Positions 25,862 through 35,267 of a stretch of 64,000 nt of DNA are shown in pieces. Under the pieces are notes generated by a model. It was not told where the DNA came from and made no database searches. It was given only the letters and a program-made list of their open reading frames with translations. The DNA lies in NCBI GenBank assembly GCA_047619065.1, contig JBLHNA010000023.1, forward strand, positions 9,074 through 73,073, written 5' to 3'. The DNA is from Desulforhopalus_A sp047619065. GTDB taxonomy: Bacteria; Desulfobacterota; Desulfobulbia; Desulfobulbales; Desulfocapsaceae. The position numbers were made by a program, and so were the translations under genes. Positions within the stretch are counted from its first letter, which is position 1. Each line of letters opens with the position of its first letter.

Positions 25862-27099
25862 CGACTGCCTGTTGTTATGGTTATGGGGTTAAATGTGACT
25901 TTTTTGTTTGTACTATCATTTCGGCTCACTTGAATCGTAGTACTTTCAATTGTGAAATCGAAACGGGCAAGAAGTTCAGGTGCCTCTTGTATGGTTTTTT
26001 CAATGACGCCGTTTATTACCATGCGTCCATTTTTAGGTAAAACTCTATCTGCAATTTTAGTAAGAGCAGGCAGGGTACCGCTGCTGCCACCGACGAAGAT
26101 TCTATCTGGACGTGGTAGGTCGTCAAGAATTTCAGGAGCCTTACCAAATATGGGAATGATATTATAGCAGCCAAATTTTACGATATTGGCTTTGATGTTG
26201 GCTATCTCTTCTTCTTTATGTTCAATGGCAAAAATAGTGAGATCTGGATGAGAGCGTGCTGCTTCAATGGAGATGGAACCGCTTCCGGCGCCTACATCCC
26301 AGAGTATTCCTGTCTGAGGTAATCGCAATTGGTGTACTGTTGCTGCACGAACTTCACTTTTGGTAATGAGCCCACGACTGTGAACGACCTCATCTTCAGT
26401 TAGACCAAAATACGCAGGGTATCTCTTTGCATCGCTCACCTGAGTTTTGATGAACATAACGTTTAAAGGAGAAAACTTTTCTCTGGCGGCATCTTTCAGA
26501 TTGCCTGTGAAGAGGCGCTGGTCATCAAGACCTATATTTTCCGCCACCATAACAGTGATCTCATCTGATTTTTTATCTGCTTCAACGAGTTGGAGGTAGT
26601 CCTGAAGCTTCTGACAAATTATATTGGGACTATTATCTTTATCCGTGAGCAGAATACACTTTGGGTGCTGTAAAATGAGGCCGGAAAGATGTTGACTATT
26701 GCGTCCGTGGAGGCTGATGATGGTTGCATCATCCCAGTGTGTTTTAAAAAGAGCGCAGGCTCGCTGGATTGAAGAGACCGCAGGATAAAACGCAATCGCT
26801 TCAGCTGGAAACTCTAAAAGCAGTTTTTTACCTATACCGTAATAAAGAGGATCTCCGCTGGCAAGAATAGCGACGTTTGTCTCATTAAGTAAGGTTTTAA
26901 TCTCATCAATTGCCTGCTGAACCGGGCTTATGTCGTGAATTTTGAGTGGGAGTTCATGGACATACTTCTGAAGTCTTGGGGTCGCGAATACATGGGAGCA
27001 ACCAGCTAGGATTGTCTTGTTTGCAGAGGATAATATCTCATCTGCGACACCTATCACAGAAAGGCTAAACATGGGCGATAACCTCTGTTTTGTGATCAA
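25858..27099 (-). CDS. cobL: Precorrin-6Y C5,C15-methyltransferase, CbiE-CbiT fusion
   Basis: 413 residues combining both activities. Residues about 1-215 are the CbiE methyltransferase half (VAILASGDPLYYGIGKKLL) and about 230-410 the CbiT half with a Rossmann SAM site (GILWDVGAGSGSISIEAARS), which methylates and decarboxylates C12/C15. Many anaerobes have separate cbiE and cbiT; here they are one gene, as in aerobic CobL. Overlaps cbiD by 35 bases. Confidence 0.95.
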   Translation of the reverse strand: MITKQRLSPMFSLSVIGVADEILSSANKTILAGCSHVFATPRLQKYVHELPLKIHDISPVQQAIDEIKTLLNETNVAILASGDPLYYGIGKKLLLEFPAEAIAFYPAVSSIQRACALFKTHWDDATIISLHGRNSQHLSGLILQHPKCILLTDKDNSPNIICQKLQDYLQLVEADKKSDEITVMVAENIGLDDQRLFTGNLKDAAREKFSPLNVMFIKTQVSDAKRYPAYFGLTEDEVVHSRGLITKSEVRAATVHQLRLPQTGILWDVGAGSGSISIEAARSHPDLTIFAIEHKEEEIANIKANIVKFGCYNIIPIFGKAPEILDDLPRPDRIFVGGSSGTLPALTKIADRVLPKNGRMVINGVIEKTIQEAPELLARFDFTIESTTIQVSRNDSTNKKVTFNPITITTGSR

Positions 27100-28141
27100 T
27101 CAGGTAAATATGTACCTTGGTGCAAGCGATTTCTTCGGCGTACTCTTTTGCTCTCAGACAGACCTTGTTGATGAGCTCAGTTTGACCTGTATCATTAATG
27201 TGGGTGAGCATTTCACGGGCTGTGTTTGACTTGTATAAAAGATCAAGTAGCGGAGGTTTGGCCCCTAAGCCCTCAAGTAGTTCTGCACCTGCTGCAACTT
27301 CCAGTGCCCCGTTTTTAACATGGGTCTGTGGGATTCTAAGGGCGGCCTTCATGACCTTGGCCCACATTCCTGAATAATGAACAGTTGAAAAGCCCTTTTT
27401 TTTTGCTTCACTAAGGGAAAAGTGCAGAAAATCCCCCATCTCGACGTAGGCCTCGTCAGGGAGTTGTAGCAGATGCTGGGCCCCTTTTTCGGAAGTGCGC
27501 CCAGTTGAGATAACTATGTCCGTAAGACCGGCTTCTTTTGCCACATCCATTGTGGCAGAGATTGTAGCGGTCCAGGAATCTGCTGATAAGGGGCGAACAA
27601 TACCGGTGGTTCCAAGGATAGAGAGACCGCCAAGGATTCCAAGTCTTTTATTCAGGGTTTTTTCGGCAAGAAGTTCTCCGTTTGCAACGGAAATTGTGAC
27701 ACTGAGATCCTGCTGGGTCACTTCCTGGATGGCCTGGTAAATCATCTGTCTAGGAACTGGATTTATAGCAGGTTCACCCACGGATATTGCAAGACCCGGT
27801 TTGGTGACAATACCTACACCTTTGCCGCGAAACAGCTGAATATTATCGTGAATAACACAGGGGCTTTCGCCGTTTTTCCGATGATCCAGCTGGACTATTG
27901 CAATAATTTCCGCTTTGTTCGTCACGTCTGGGTCATCACCTGCATCCTTTATGATGGAGGCCGTGGCCTGTTTACCATCAAGAGTACAGGAATGGACAAC
28001 AAAGGAGTGCCGTGATCCACCCGGAAACCCTATTTCAATAGATTTTGGGCAAGTGCCTGTAGTAATTGCGCTGGTAGCGGCTTTAGCTGCAGCGGCACTA
28101 CAGGCTCCTGTGGTGAAACCACTTCGTAGTCTTTTTGCCAT
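27065..28141 (-). CDS. cbiD: Cobalt-precorrin-5B C1-methyltransferase
   Basis: About 358 residues from the start MAKRLRSGFTTGACSAAAAK, which is the family N-terminus. A longer frame begins at 28270 but would run back into cbiC in another frame and add 43 unmatched residues. Further signatures are GKGVGIVTKPGLAISVGEPA and GILGGLSILGTTGIVRPLS. The ATG lies one base after the cbiC stop. Confidence 0.95.
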   Translation of the reverse strand: MAKRLRSGFTTGACSAAAAKAATSAITTGTCPKSIEIGFPGGSRHSFVVHSCTLDGKQATASIIKDAGDDPDVTNKAEIIAIVQLDHRKNGESPCVIHDNIQLFRGKGVGIVTKPGLAISVGEPAINPVPRQMIYQAIQEVTQQDLSVTISVANGELLAEKTLNKRLGILGGLSILGTTGIVRPLSADSWTATISATMDVAKEAGLTDIVISTGRTSEKGAQHLLQLPDEAYVEMGDFLHFSLSEAKKKGFSTVHYSGMWAKVMKAALRIPQTHVKNGALEVAAGAELLEGLGAKPPLLDLLYKSNTAREMLTHINDTGQTELINKVCLRAKEYAEEIACTKVHIYLIDHKTEVIAHV

Positions 28142-28142
28142 A

Positions 28143-28772
28143 TTACTTTGCAGCCAACCTGATGAGTGCGTTGATAATAGCAGCTGCAACAGGGCTGCCA
28201 CCCTTACGGCCAAGGCTTGTAATGTAGCAGTTGTTCTGTTCCACGAGGAGATCCTTGGATTCCGCAGCATTTACAAATCCAACAGGGACGCCAACGAGTA
28301 GAGGGCGTGTTCCTTTCATTTCGGCAGTGGTAGCAATTGCCTGTACAAGTGCTGTGGGGGCATTGCCCATGGCAACAATTCCGATGTTGTCATCTAGATT
28401 CATGGAGATCGCCATTTCTGATCTTGTCTTCACTGCTGTTTTGGCAGCTTCTGCAACTATCGGGTCGGCCACCTTACAGATGACTTCCCCTCCAAATTTT
28501 TTAAGCAGTGCTTTGCTGATACCGGAGGCTACCATGGTGACGTCTGTGAGGATGTTTTTTCCGGATCGGATAGCTTCAATACCGGCCTCGACTGCGCCGG
28601 GTGAAAAGCGCATGTTCTCTGCAAAGCTAAAATCGCCGGTGGCGTGGATAACACGCTGGACAACTTTAAAGGTGCTCGGGTCAAATGAGGTCTCACCAAG
28701 TTCACGCTCAATAATTCTAAAGCTTTCGGCTTCTATATCGGAAGGTGCAATTTTTTGTAATGTAACAGCCAT
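28143..28772 (-). CDS. cbiC: Cobalt-precorrin-8 methylmutase
   Basis: Moves a methyl group from C11 to C12 to give cobyrinic acid. 209 residues, normal length. The catalytic His lies in VIHATGDFSFAENMRF, and NILTDVTMVASGISK and GTRPLLVGVPVGFVNAAESK are conserved. Four bases separate it from the upstream cbiA stop. Confidence 0.96.
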   Translation of the reverse strand: MAVTLQKIAPSDIEAESFRIIERELGETSFDPSTFKVVQRVIHATGDFSFAENMRFSPGAVEAGIEAIRSGKNILTDVTMVASGISKALLKKFGGEVICKVADPIVAEAAKTAVKTRSEMAISMNLDDNIGIVAMGNAPTALVQAIATTAEMKGTRPLLVGVPVGFVNAAESKDLLVEQNNCYITSLGRKGGSPVAAAIINALIRLAAK

Positions 28773-28776
28773 AATC

Positions 28777-30117
28777 TTACTCTCTACAATAGTTTATAAA
28801 AGCGGTTGCCACCTCTGGTGAGTAACCGAAATGCAGGTGCATGTAACCTCCGAGAACCCTGCGATAGTTGTATCCTTCCCGGCTTCCATTATTTACCTTA
28901 TAAATACGCGGAACCAAAGAATCCATCTTTCCAATATTGGAGTAGTGAAACTCATGCCCACGTAATATGGTATTTTCAGGACCAAAACAGGAGCGTTCAC
29001 AGGTCGTTACTTCCCTGTAACCAAGGCTGGCCCTTTTTGTCTGCATTGCTGCGACAGCGGGAAAAGCTCCTACGAGGCTGTGTTGCTGGGAGTCGTGGTC
29101 TACGATGCCCTGTGTAAGGTACATAAAACCCCCACATTCTGCGTAAACTACGCCGTCGCCCTCAACCCACGAGCGAATTTCCTGGAGCATCTCAGTGTTT
29201 GCGCTCAGTTCTTTTGCATAGAGCTCAGGATAACCACCTCCAAGATAAATACCATGAATATTTTCAGGTAGTTTCTTATCATTGAGAGGGCTGAAGAATA
29301 CCAGCTCAGCACCACGATTTCTTAAGATATCAAAGTTGTCTTCATAATAAAAACAGAAGGCCTTGTCGCGGGCAATTGCAATCCTGCAGGCGGGTGTTGT
29401 CTCAAGTGCTGGCGCTTCTACCTGTTTTGCCGGTGAAAATCTTGTGCACAGTTCCAGTACACGATCAAGGTCAATATGTTCAGTAATGGTCTTAGCAAGT
29501 AAGTCGATTTTACAGTCAGAGATAGGGGCTTCATCGCCTGTAAGCAGGCCGAGATGACGGGAAGGAATAGAAAAATCGAGATTTCTTGGCAAATAACCGA
29601 GTATTTCGGCCTTACAATTGTTCTTTATAGCATCACTGACCAGCTGTAGGTGGCGTTCACTGGCAATATTGTTAAGAATAACTCCCTTAACCTCTGCCCC
29701 TTCGGAGTACGTTTCAAAGCCTTTAACAATTGCAGCTGCGCTATCAGCCATGGAGCGGACATCGAGCACGAGAATGTTGGCTATGCCGAGTTGCTTGGAG
29801 AGCTCACCACTGGAAGAAATTCCACCGTCAAACATCCCCATAACACCTTCAATGAGTGCGATGTCACTATTTTCAAGATGGGTCTGAAAACAATGTCTGG
29901 TATGTTCTTCGCCACTCATCCAGAGGTCCAGGTTTCTGGATTTTACCCCAGTTACCAGTTCATGCAGGCCGGGATCAATAAAATCCGGTCCACATTTATA
30001 GGGTTGGACCCTGAACCCCCGTTGTTTAAAGGCCGCCATGAGACCGAGTGTGATGGTGGTTTTACCGGATCCACTAGAGGTTCCTGATATAACACAGGCT
30101 GGTACTGTTGCAGTCAT
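28777..30117 (-). CDS. cbiA: Cobyrinic acid a,c-diamide synthase
   Basis: ATP- and glutamine-dependent amidase. 446 residues: N-terminal dethiobiotin-synthetase-like ATPase (ISGTSSGSGKTTITLGLMAA; PYKCGPDFIDPGLH) and C-terminal class I glutamine amidotransferase with the catalytic Cys in VYAECGGFMYLTQG and IYLGGGYPELYAKEL. The ATG overlaps the stop of the binding-protein gene by four bases. Confidence 0.96.
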   Translation of the reverse strand: MTATVPACVISGTSSGSGKTTITLGLMAAFKQRGFRVQPYKCGPDFIDPGLHELVTGVKSRNLDLWMSGEEHTRHCFQTHLENSDIALIEGVMGMFDGGISSSGELSKQLGIANILVLDVRSMADSAAAIVKGFETYSEGAEVKGVILNNIASERHLQLVSDAIKNNCKAEILGYLPRNLDFSIPSRHLGLLTGDEAPISDCKIDLLAKTITEHIDLDRVLELCTRFSPAKQVEAPALETTPACRIAIARDKAFCFYYEDNFDILRNRGAELVFFSPLNDKKLPENIHGIYLGGGYPELYAKELSANTEMLQEIRSWVEGDGVVYAECGGFMYLTQGIVDHDSQQHSLVGAFPAVAAMQTKRASLGYREVTTCERSCFGPENTILRGHEFHYSNIGKMDSLVPRIYKVNNGSREGYNYRRVLGGYMHLHFGYSPEVATAFINYCRE

Positions 30118-31079
30118 TGTTGAGTCTCCGACAAAGAATCATGTTTTGAAAAGAAGATAGTGTGGAGTTTATCAATACCTTCTAAAATTCGGATTGTAGG
30201 CCTTGATACGAGTTGTTCTTCGATAAGGTAGATATCATCTTCCCGGACTGCTCGAATTGCAAGAAATCCCGGCTCGTTTTTTATGAGATCAATGGTTACT
30301 GGGTTCATGCGGCCGTGTTGGCTCAAAAATATATCGATTTGTTCGCCTCTACTGAGAAGTTTTTCTTTACCGAAAAAGGCAATGTTGGTGGTTCGTACCC
30401 TTGAGGCATCGGGAGCGATATTAATACCTCCTGCAGTTTCAAGAATAAAGATGCCAATGCTGGGCCCCGCAAAGGTTTTCATCTTTTTATGGATTGCCTC
30501 AAAATATACTTTTGGCCGTAAGTCTAGCGGAATTCTCGCAACCACATTATTGACTCTATCGATCTCTTTCTTAAACTGCTGAACCATTGCCTGTGCCTGT
30601 ATTTCTTTGCCACTTAAAATGCCAAGTGTTTTCCAGTAGTCAAGCATTTCTTTTGTGCTGGTTGGTTGCAGGGATATGACGGTGATTTCAGCGGCTCTGA
30701 GTTTTTTGACAAATTCAGGGTAGGATCGCTCAATCATGGGGCGGATGAGTACGAGGTCTGGATGACGACCAATAAACTTTTCCGGATCATCACGATAGGA
30801 AAAACGTGGTTTACTCAGGATATTTTCTGGATAGTCATCACTTCTCGATATCCCAACGAGAAGGTTAGCAGCACCCATGCTACAGAGGTTTTCTGTATGG
30901 GCTGAGTACAGAGAGATGATTTTAGTAAATGGTTTTGTTATGACTAATGTATTGCCTTGGCTATCTACAATCTCTTTGGGTATGTCACCGGCTATAAGGG
31001 GCTCCGATGTAACAAAGCACAAGACTACTGCCATGACGAGTATCAAGAGTGCAATGCTCTTTTTAAGAAAATATGCCAT
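30114..31079 (-). CDS. ABC transporter substrate-binding protein, BtuF-like
   Basis: 321 residues. The N-terminus has a Lys-containing start and a hydrophobic stretch (about 10-28) that looks like a signal peptide or membrane anchor. The rest is a periplasmic-binding (PBP) class III fold: IISLYSAHTENLCSMGAANL, RHPDLVLIRPMIE, and a helical backbone. Encoded between its ATPase gene and cbiA, so the substrate is likely a cobamide or corrinoid precursor; iron chelates use the same fold and cannot be ruled out. Confidence 0.88.
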   Translation of the reverse strand: MAYFLKKSIALLILVMAVVLCFVTSEPLIAGDIPKEIVDSQGNTLVITKPFTKIISLYSAHTENLCSMGAANLLVGISRSDDYPENILSKPRFSYRDDPEKFIGRHPDLVLIRPMIERSYPEFVKKLRAAEITVISLQPTSTKEMLDYWKTLGILSGKEIQAQAMVQQFKKEIDRVNNVVARIPLDLRPKVYFEAIHKKMKTFAGPSIGIFILETAGGINIAPDASRVRTTNIAFFGKEKLLSRGEQIDIFLSQHGRMNPVTIDLIKNEPGFLAIRAVREDDIYLIEEQLVSRPTIRILEGIDKLHTIFFSKHDSLSETQQ

Positions 31080-31084
31080 ATCAA

Positions 31085-31885
31085 TTACCTCAGATCTTGT
31101 CTGTAGCGAAAACTAATCTGATGGGAATTGTTGTAATCGTCCCAGACAATATTGCTCTCCACCCCGAACACTTCTCTGATTATTTCGCTATTAAGTTTTT
31201 TCTCTGTTGGCCCAAAACTGACGACCTGACCTTCGTTCATTATAAGGATCTCGTCGCAGTAGGCTGCTGCAAGATTGAGGTTGTGCATAACGGCGACAAT
31301 TGTTCGGTTTTGGTTCTGTACTAAATCTTTGACCAGATTAAAGATCTGTAGTGTGTATTTAATGTCAAGACTTGAGGTTGCCTCATCAAAGAGCAATAGA
31401 GGAGTATCCTGGGCAAGAGCTCTTGCAACGACAGTACGCTGTTTCTGCCCTCCGGAAAGGGTACTGGTGTATCTGTTGCGCAGATCTGTGATACCTATGG
31501 CCTCCATCGCAGCGTCAATATTTTTCCAGTCATTTTGGGAGGGGGAGGCAAATCTTGGAATGTGCGGGTGACGTCCCATAAGGACAACTTCTTCCACAGA
31601 AAAGCCAAAGCCCGTGTCATACTCTTGGGGAACCAGAGCGAGCTGCAGGGCGAGATCTCTTTTGTTGTAGCTTGTAAGTGGCGAGCCAAAGAGATCGATC
31701 GAGCCTGCTGATGGTGTCTTGTTTCCTGTTAAGAGATCAAGAAAAGTTGTTTTCCCGCAGCCGTTGGGGCCGATGATTCCGTAAAATTTCCCCTGTTGTA
31801 ATTCAACACTAATGTCACGCAAGGTGGCAGTCTTTCCGTAGGAAAAACAGAGGTCTCTGGTGGCAAGAGCAATAGAATTATTCAT
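31085..31885 (-). CDS. ABC transporter ATP-binding protein, BtuD/FecE type
   Basis: 266 residues. Walker A GPNGCGKTT, signature LSGGQKQRTVVARALAQDTP, Walker B LLLFDEATSSLD and the H-loop VAVMHNLN. Belongs to the vitamin B12/siderophore importer class. The start overlaps the permease stop by eight bases. Confidence 0.94.
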   Translation of the reverse strand: MNNSIALATRDLCFSYGKTATLRDISVELQQGKFYGIIGPNGCGKTTFLDLLTGNKTPSAGSIDLFGSPLTSYNKRDLALQLALVPQEYDTGFGFSVEEVVLMGRHPHIPRFASPSQNDWKNIDAAMEAIGITDLRNRYTSTLSGGQKQRTVVARALAQDTPLLLFDEATSSLDIKYTLQIFNLVKDLVQNQNRTIVAVMHNLNLAAAYCDEILIMNEGQVVSFGPTEKKLNSEIIREVFGVESNIVWDDYNNSHQISFRYRQDLR

Positions 31886-32918
31886 AGGCTCTTCCCTTTT
31901 GTTTCTGTCTGAAAATGATGCAGAAAAATGGACCGCCTATAAGTGCGGTAAGTACCCCAATTGGAACTTCTATGGGAAGAACCGCCCTGGTAATTGTATC
32001 TGCGATAAGTAGCAGTATTGCACCGGCAAGAGCCGATGCTGGTATGAGCTTTCTGTTGTCTGGGCCTACAATATAACGCATCAGGTGCGGGACGATGAGG
32101 CCGATAAAACCAATAATACCAGTGAGTGCTACACAGATGGCTGTGACAAAAGAGGCACTGAGAAGCAGTATCATTCTGATTTTTGCAGTTTCCACCCCAA
32201 GTGAGTCAGACGACCGTTTACCAAGGGACATGATGTTGAGATCCCGCCCGAAATAGAGGGTGATGAGTAGACCAAGTAAAACGGTTACAGTAAGAAGGAG
32301 CACCCCACTCCAGGTAGAAGAACCGAAGCTTCCCATGAGCCAGAATATGATAATCGCAACCTGTTCGTCAGCAAGATACTTCATGAAGCTGATCCCGGCA
32401 GAAAGAATCGCGCCTACGATAACACCAGATAAAATAAGGGTTTGCGCTGAAATCAGTCCGTTGAATGTGGAGAGACGCATAACAATAAAGAGAGTTATGG
32501 TGGCCCCGATAAAAGCAAAGAGAGGTGTTGAAAATTGCCCGAGCAGGGTGAGGTTGGCAAGAAGAGCAAATGATGCACCAAATGCGGCCCCGCTGCTGAT
32601 TCCTAAGGTGTAGGGGTCGGCCAGTGGGTTGAGCAGGATCCCCTGGTAAATGACACCGCTGAGGGCAAGACCGGCTCCCACAAGAACTGCAGTCAGTATG
32701 CGAGGAAGACGTACGTCCATAACCACATAAGGTATGGATGGTTCTATACTGTTGCTCAGCTCAGGTGCGCTAAAGAGGTGAGCTCCAATCACTCGTATAA
32801 TATCCTGCCAGTGTATCTGCATATAGCCCATGCCAGTGGAGACAATAATGGCGCCAAGTAACAGAGTTGCGAGACAAACGGTGAAAAGTATATTTTTTTT
32901 ATCCATTAAAGAGCGCAT
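31878..32918 (-). CDS. ABC transporter permease, BtuC/FecCD family
   Basis: 346 residues, about ten membrane helices. Family signatures are LADPYTLGISSGAAFGASFA, GVIYQGILLNP and GIIGFIGLIVPHLMRYIVGP with PASALAGAILLLIADTITRA near the end. A second ATG four codons downstream (MDKKNILF) is also possible. It completes a BtuCDF-type importer in the cobalamin operon. Confidence 0.94.
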   Translation of the reverse strand: MRSLMDKKNILFTVCLATLLLGAIIVSTGMGYMQIHWQDIIRVIGAHLFSAPELSNSIEPSIPYVVMDVRLPRILTAVLVGAGLALSGVIYQGILLNPLADPYTLGISSGAAFGASFALLANLTLLGQFSTPLFAFIGATITLFIVMRLSTFNGLISAQTLILSGVIVGAILSAGISFMKYLADEQVAIIIFWLMGSFGSSTWSGVLLLTVTVLLGLLITLYFGRDLNIMSLGKRSSDSLGVETAKIRMILLLSASFVTAICVALTGIIGFIGLIVPHLMRYIVGPDNRKLIPASALAGAILLLIADTITRAVLPIEVPIGVLTALIGGPFFCIIFRQKQKGRAYE

Positions 32919-32932
32919 ATCACTGGTAAAAA

Positions 32933-33901
32933 CTATATCAGTTTACTGAGGCTAAAATACAATACTGAAACAAAAATCAAACAAAATGCTCTGGTAACCT
33001 GACTTATTGCCACCAGTTGCATGGCAAGACGTGGGGAATATATCCCAGTATAGTAGGGCAGTTGGTGGCGAAGAGCACGTATTGGAGTGGAGAGAATATT
33101 ACCAACCAAAAGAGCTATCACGACCTCGTCGTAGGTGAGACTGTTCTCTGCAAGAAGGGCGCTTGCCGCGGCAAGGCCCGCCGAGAACTCAGTTGTTACA
33201 TGGAGGAGCACAATGCCAATAGCCTTAGGGTTCAACCAACTGAGGTAGACACTACTTTCAGCCAAAGATCGTTCGATGGAGGTAAATATTCCATACCAGT
33301 TGAGGAAAAAGAAAATCAGATAAACCGGGATCAGGAATTTGAGGATTTTAACGATTCTTTTTTTGAGACGCTTCACACTTTTTTGAGCAGCCTCTTTAAT
33401 AGAGACTTTTGCCTTTGGGGCAGGTGGTGGAGCAAGGGTTTCACCATTAGCAGGTAGTAAAAACGCACCAAGTGCAACAACAAGTACAGTCTGTAATATG
33501 GCTCCACTAAAGGTAAGACCAACGTATATTATAGCACCAAATTTAATAAGAGGGGCAGTAAGAAAAAAGACAGTTGGTAGATGCAGAAAAAACCGTGGCA
33601 GAGAGTTGAATAGATTTGCTAGAATAAGTTCTTTTTGTGATATCTGGCCCTTGTCATACGCCTCTGCCAGTAGTGTGTTTGCAGAAACTCCAGAGAAAAA
33701 GGCAACCGAAAAGCTTGCCCCTGTCAGTGTGGAGAGGTGACCACGTTTTATGAGAGGCCGTGCCAGTGTTGCCAGTTTATGTGTCCAGTTGAGGCTTTCG
33801 ATAAAGCTGGCAATAAAAAGGCCGAGAACTATAAAACAGGTAATTCGGGCAATGGGTAAAACAACCTGTGGCCATAGTGCTGAAAGTAGTTCTTGTTCCA
33901 T
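32933..33901 (-). CDS. Gate-domain (nucleoside-recognition-like) membrane protein at head of cobalamin operon
   Basis: About 322 residues from MEQELLSALWPQ; an upstream ATG at 33931 gives ten more. It has at least eight membrane helices in two halves joined by a Lys-rich loop (APKAKVSIKEAAQKSVKRLK, about 176-195). Segments SVAFFSGVSANTLLAEAYDK and LLVGNILSTPIRALRHQLPY are of the Gate type (SpoIIIJ/nucleoside recognition PF07670 style). First gene of the minus-strand operon, so a role in corrinoid or cobalt movement is suggested by position only. I see no cobalamin riboswitch upstream of it on the minus strand. Confidence 0.78.
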   Translation of the reverse strand: MEQELLSALWPQVVLPIARITCFIVLGLFIASFIESLNWTHKLATLARPLIKRGHLSTLTGASFSVAFFSGVSANTLLAEAYDKGQISQKELILANLFNSLPRFFLHLPTVFFLTAPLIKFGAIIYVGLTFSGAILQTVLVVALGAFLLPANGETLAPPPAPKAKVSIKEAAQKSVKRLKKRIVKILKFLIPVYLIFFFLNWYGIFTSIERSLAESSVYLSWLNPKAIGIVLLHVTTEFSAGLAAASALLAENSLTYDEVVIALLVGNILSTPIRALRHQLPYYTGIYSPRLAMQLVAISQVTRAFCLIFVSVLYFSLSKLI

Positions 33902-34110
33902 AAATAAACGAAGTAAAATTAATAAAAACACCTCGGAATTTCAGACGGGATACTACACCTATAACATAAGAAAGAAAATCAATTTTTTCTTTTCAAACCA
34001 GGTGATTTTACCACTGATACACCTATGATGATATAACCTAACCTAATATAGTGGGATGGTAATAGTTGTTGACTTTCATGATTCACTTTTGGTAAGTCTC
34101 TACCTACGTT

Positions 34111-34266
34111 TTAGGTGCTGAATTATTCAGCCTATGAGGGAACTCCGTGTAATTCGGAGACGGGCCCGCCGCTGTAACCGGGGACAGAATCCACCTTAGA
34201 TAACCACTGGGAATATCCTGGGAAGGTGTGGGTGATGGACGATCCGGAAGTCAGAAAACCTGTCTG
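34111..34266 (+). promoter_or_regulatory. Cobalamin riboswitch
   Basis: Contains the class hallmarks in order: AGGTGCTGAATTATTCAGCC, GAGGGAACTCCGTG, GACGGGCCCGCCGCTGTAACC (split by 20-base limit: the B12 box centre is GCCGCTGTAA), CCACTGGG, GTGTGGGTGATGGACGATCC and GAAGTCAGAAAACCTG. It lies 220 bases before cobI and is followed by a terminator, so ligand binding likely stops transcription. Confidence 0.95.
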
Positions 34267-34327
34267 GAACGTTGATGTTGATTATCCCGTGGACAAGGAT
34301 ACTGCATGCGAGACGAGGAGACAGGGA

Positions 34328-34363
34328 GCCCCCGGATCATTTATTTGATTCGGGGATTTTTTT
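34328..34363 (+). terminator. Intrinsic terminator of the cobalamin riboswitch
   Basis: CCCCGGATCA and TGATTCGGGG pair around TTTATT and are followed by a run of eight T. It is placed between the riboswitch and cobI, where it can be the expression platform. Confidence 0.85.
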
Positions 34364-34486
34364 TATTCAGGTGTGTCCTGGATGTAACTTCCTGTTTAAT
34401 GGCGCTTTATGCGTCTGATGCCAGTGCTTGCAATGCCAATATAATTCTCCATTACTGCGTTGAATATTTTAGAGGGTGGACAGAAA

Positions 34487-35209
34487 ATGCAAGGTACGTT
34501 TTATGTAGTCGGTGTTGGGCCGGGTGATCCGCAGCTAATGACCTTAAAAGCCGCGAATACTCTTAAAAAATGTGACACCTGGTTTGTTCCTTCTGCCTTT
34601 GAAAATGGTGGGAGTATGGCTCTTAAAATTGTAGAAGGTGTTGTTGAGTCGAACGGCAAAACTATTTTAAGTCACCACTTTCCCATGAAGCAGGTGAAAA
34701 GGGGAGAGACACCGGATGCTGAAGTGCAGAGTGCATGGAGTGAGGCTGCCAAGACGATTATGGAACATCTTGGTAACGGCAAGGATGTTGTCTTTCCGAC
34801 CTTAGGAGACCCGGCTATTTACTCTACAGGCTTTTATGTTTGTGAGACTCTTCAGGAGCATGGAGTACCTTTCAATCTTGAAATCGTTCCTGGAGTTTCA
34901 GCTATCGGGGCCACTTCAGCGACTGCAGCGATACCGCTCTGTCTTGGAGATGAGCGCCTTGTTGTGATTCCAGCCACCTTCGAAGATGAGAAAATCAAAG
35001 AACTCCTGGCGTTAAGCGATGTCGTTGTCTTTATGAAGGTATTTAAAGTGATGGACAGGCTCGTGGCCCTGCTTGATGAATTAGGCCTTGTGGACAACGC
35101 TGTTTTAGTGGAAAGGTGTAGCTTAGGCGACCAGAAGGTCTGGCGTGATATCAGGCAGGCCGTAGGTAAGGAGATTCACTATTTTTCCACCATGGTGGTA
35201 AGGAAGTAG
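34487..35209 (+). CDS. cobI: Precorrin-2 / cobalt-factor II C20-methyltransferase
   Basis: CbiL/CobI methylates C20, the first step special to cobalamin. 240 residues from the start MQGTFYVVGVGPGDPQLMTL; the ATG follows an AGAGGGTGG ribosome site, better than the ATG at 34460. Other signatures: VVFPTLGDPAIYSTGFYVCE and EIVPGVSAIGATSATAAIPL. It stands apart from the other cob genes, on the opposite strand and under its own riboswitch. Confidence 0.95.
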   Translation: MQGTFYVVGVGPGDPQLMTLKAANTLKKCDTWFVPSAFENGGSMALKIVEGVVESNGKTILSHHFPMKQVKRGETPDAEVQSAWSEAAKTIMEHLGNGKDVVFPTLGDPAIYSTGFYVCETLQEHGVPFNLEIVPGVSAIGATSATAAIPLCLGDERLVVIPATFEDEKIKELLALSDVVVFMKVFKVMDRLVALLDELGLVDNAVLVERCSLGDQKVWRDIRQAVGKEIHYFSTMVVRK

Positions 35210-35267
35210 ACCTCTGTATTTTGTGGTGCTCCCGTCTGACAGTAATTTCATACGGGAGCATTTGGTG

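Noticed and set aside
28142..28270. Longer cbiD start at 28270
   Set aside because: It would lie entirely over cbiC; the family N-terminus begins at MAKRLRSGFTTG, encoded from 28141.
33902..34110. A second cobalamin riboswitch on the minus strand before the Gate gene
   Set aside because: The minus strand has none of the B12-box or GCCGCTGTAA-type core; only AT-rich DNA is present.
34306..34527. A 73-codon reading frame between the cobalamin riboswitch and cobI
   Set aside because: It spans the terminator and overlaps the cobI start in another frame; no ribosome site or conservation is evident.
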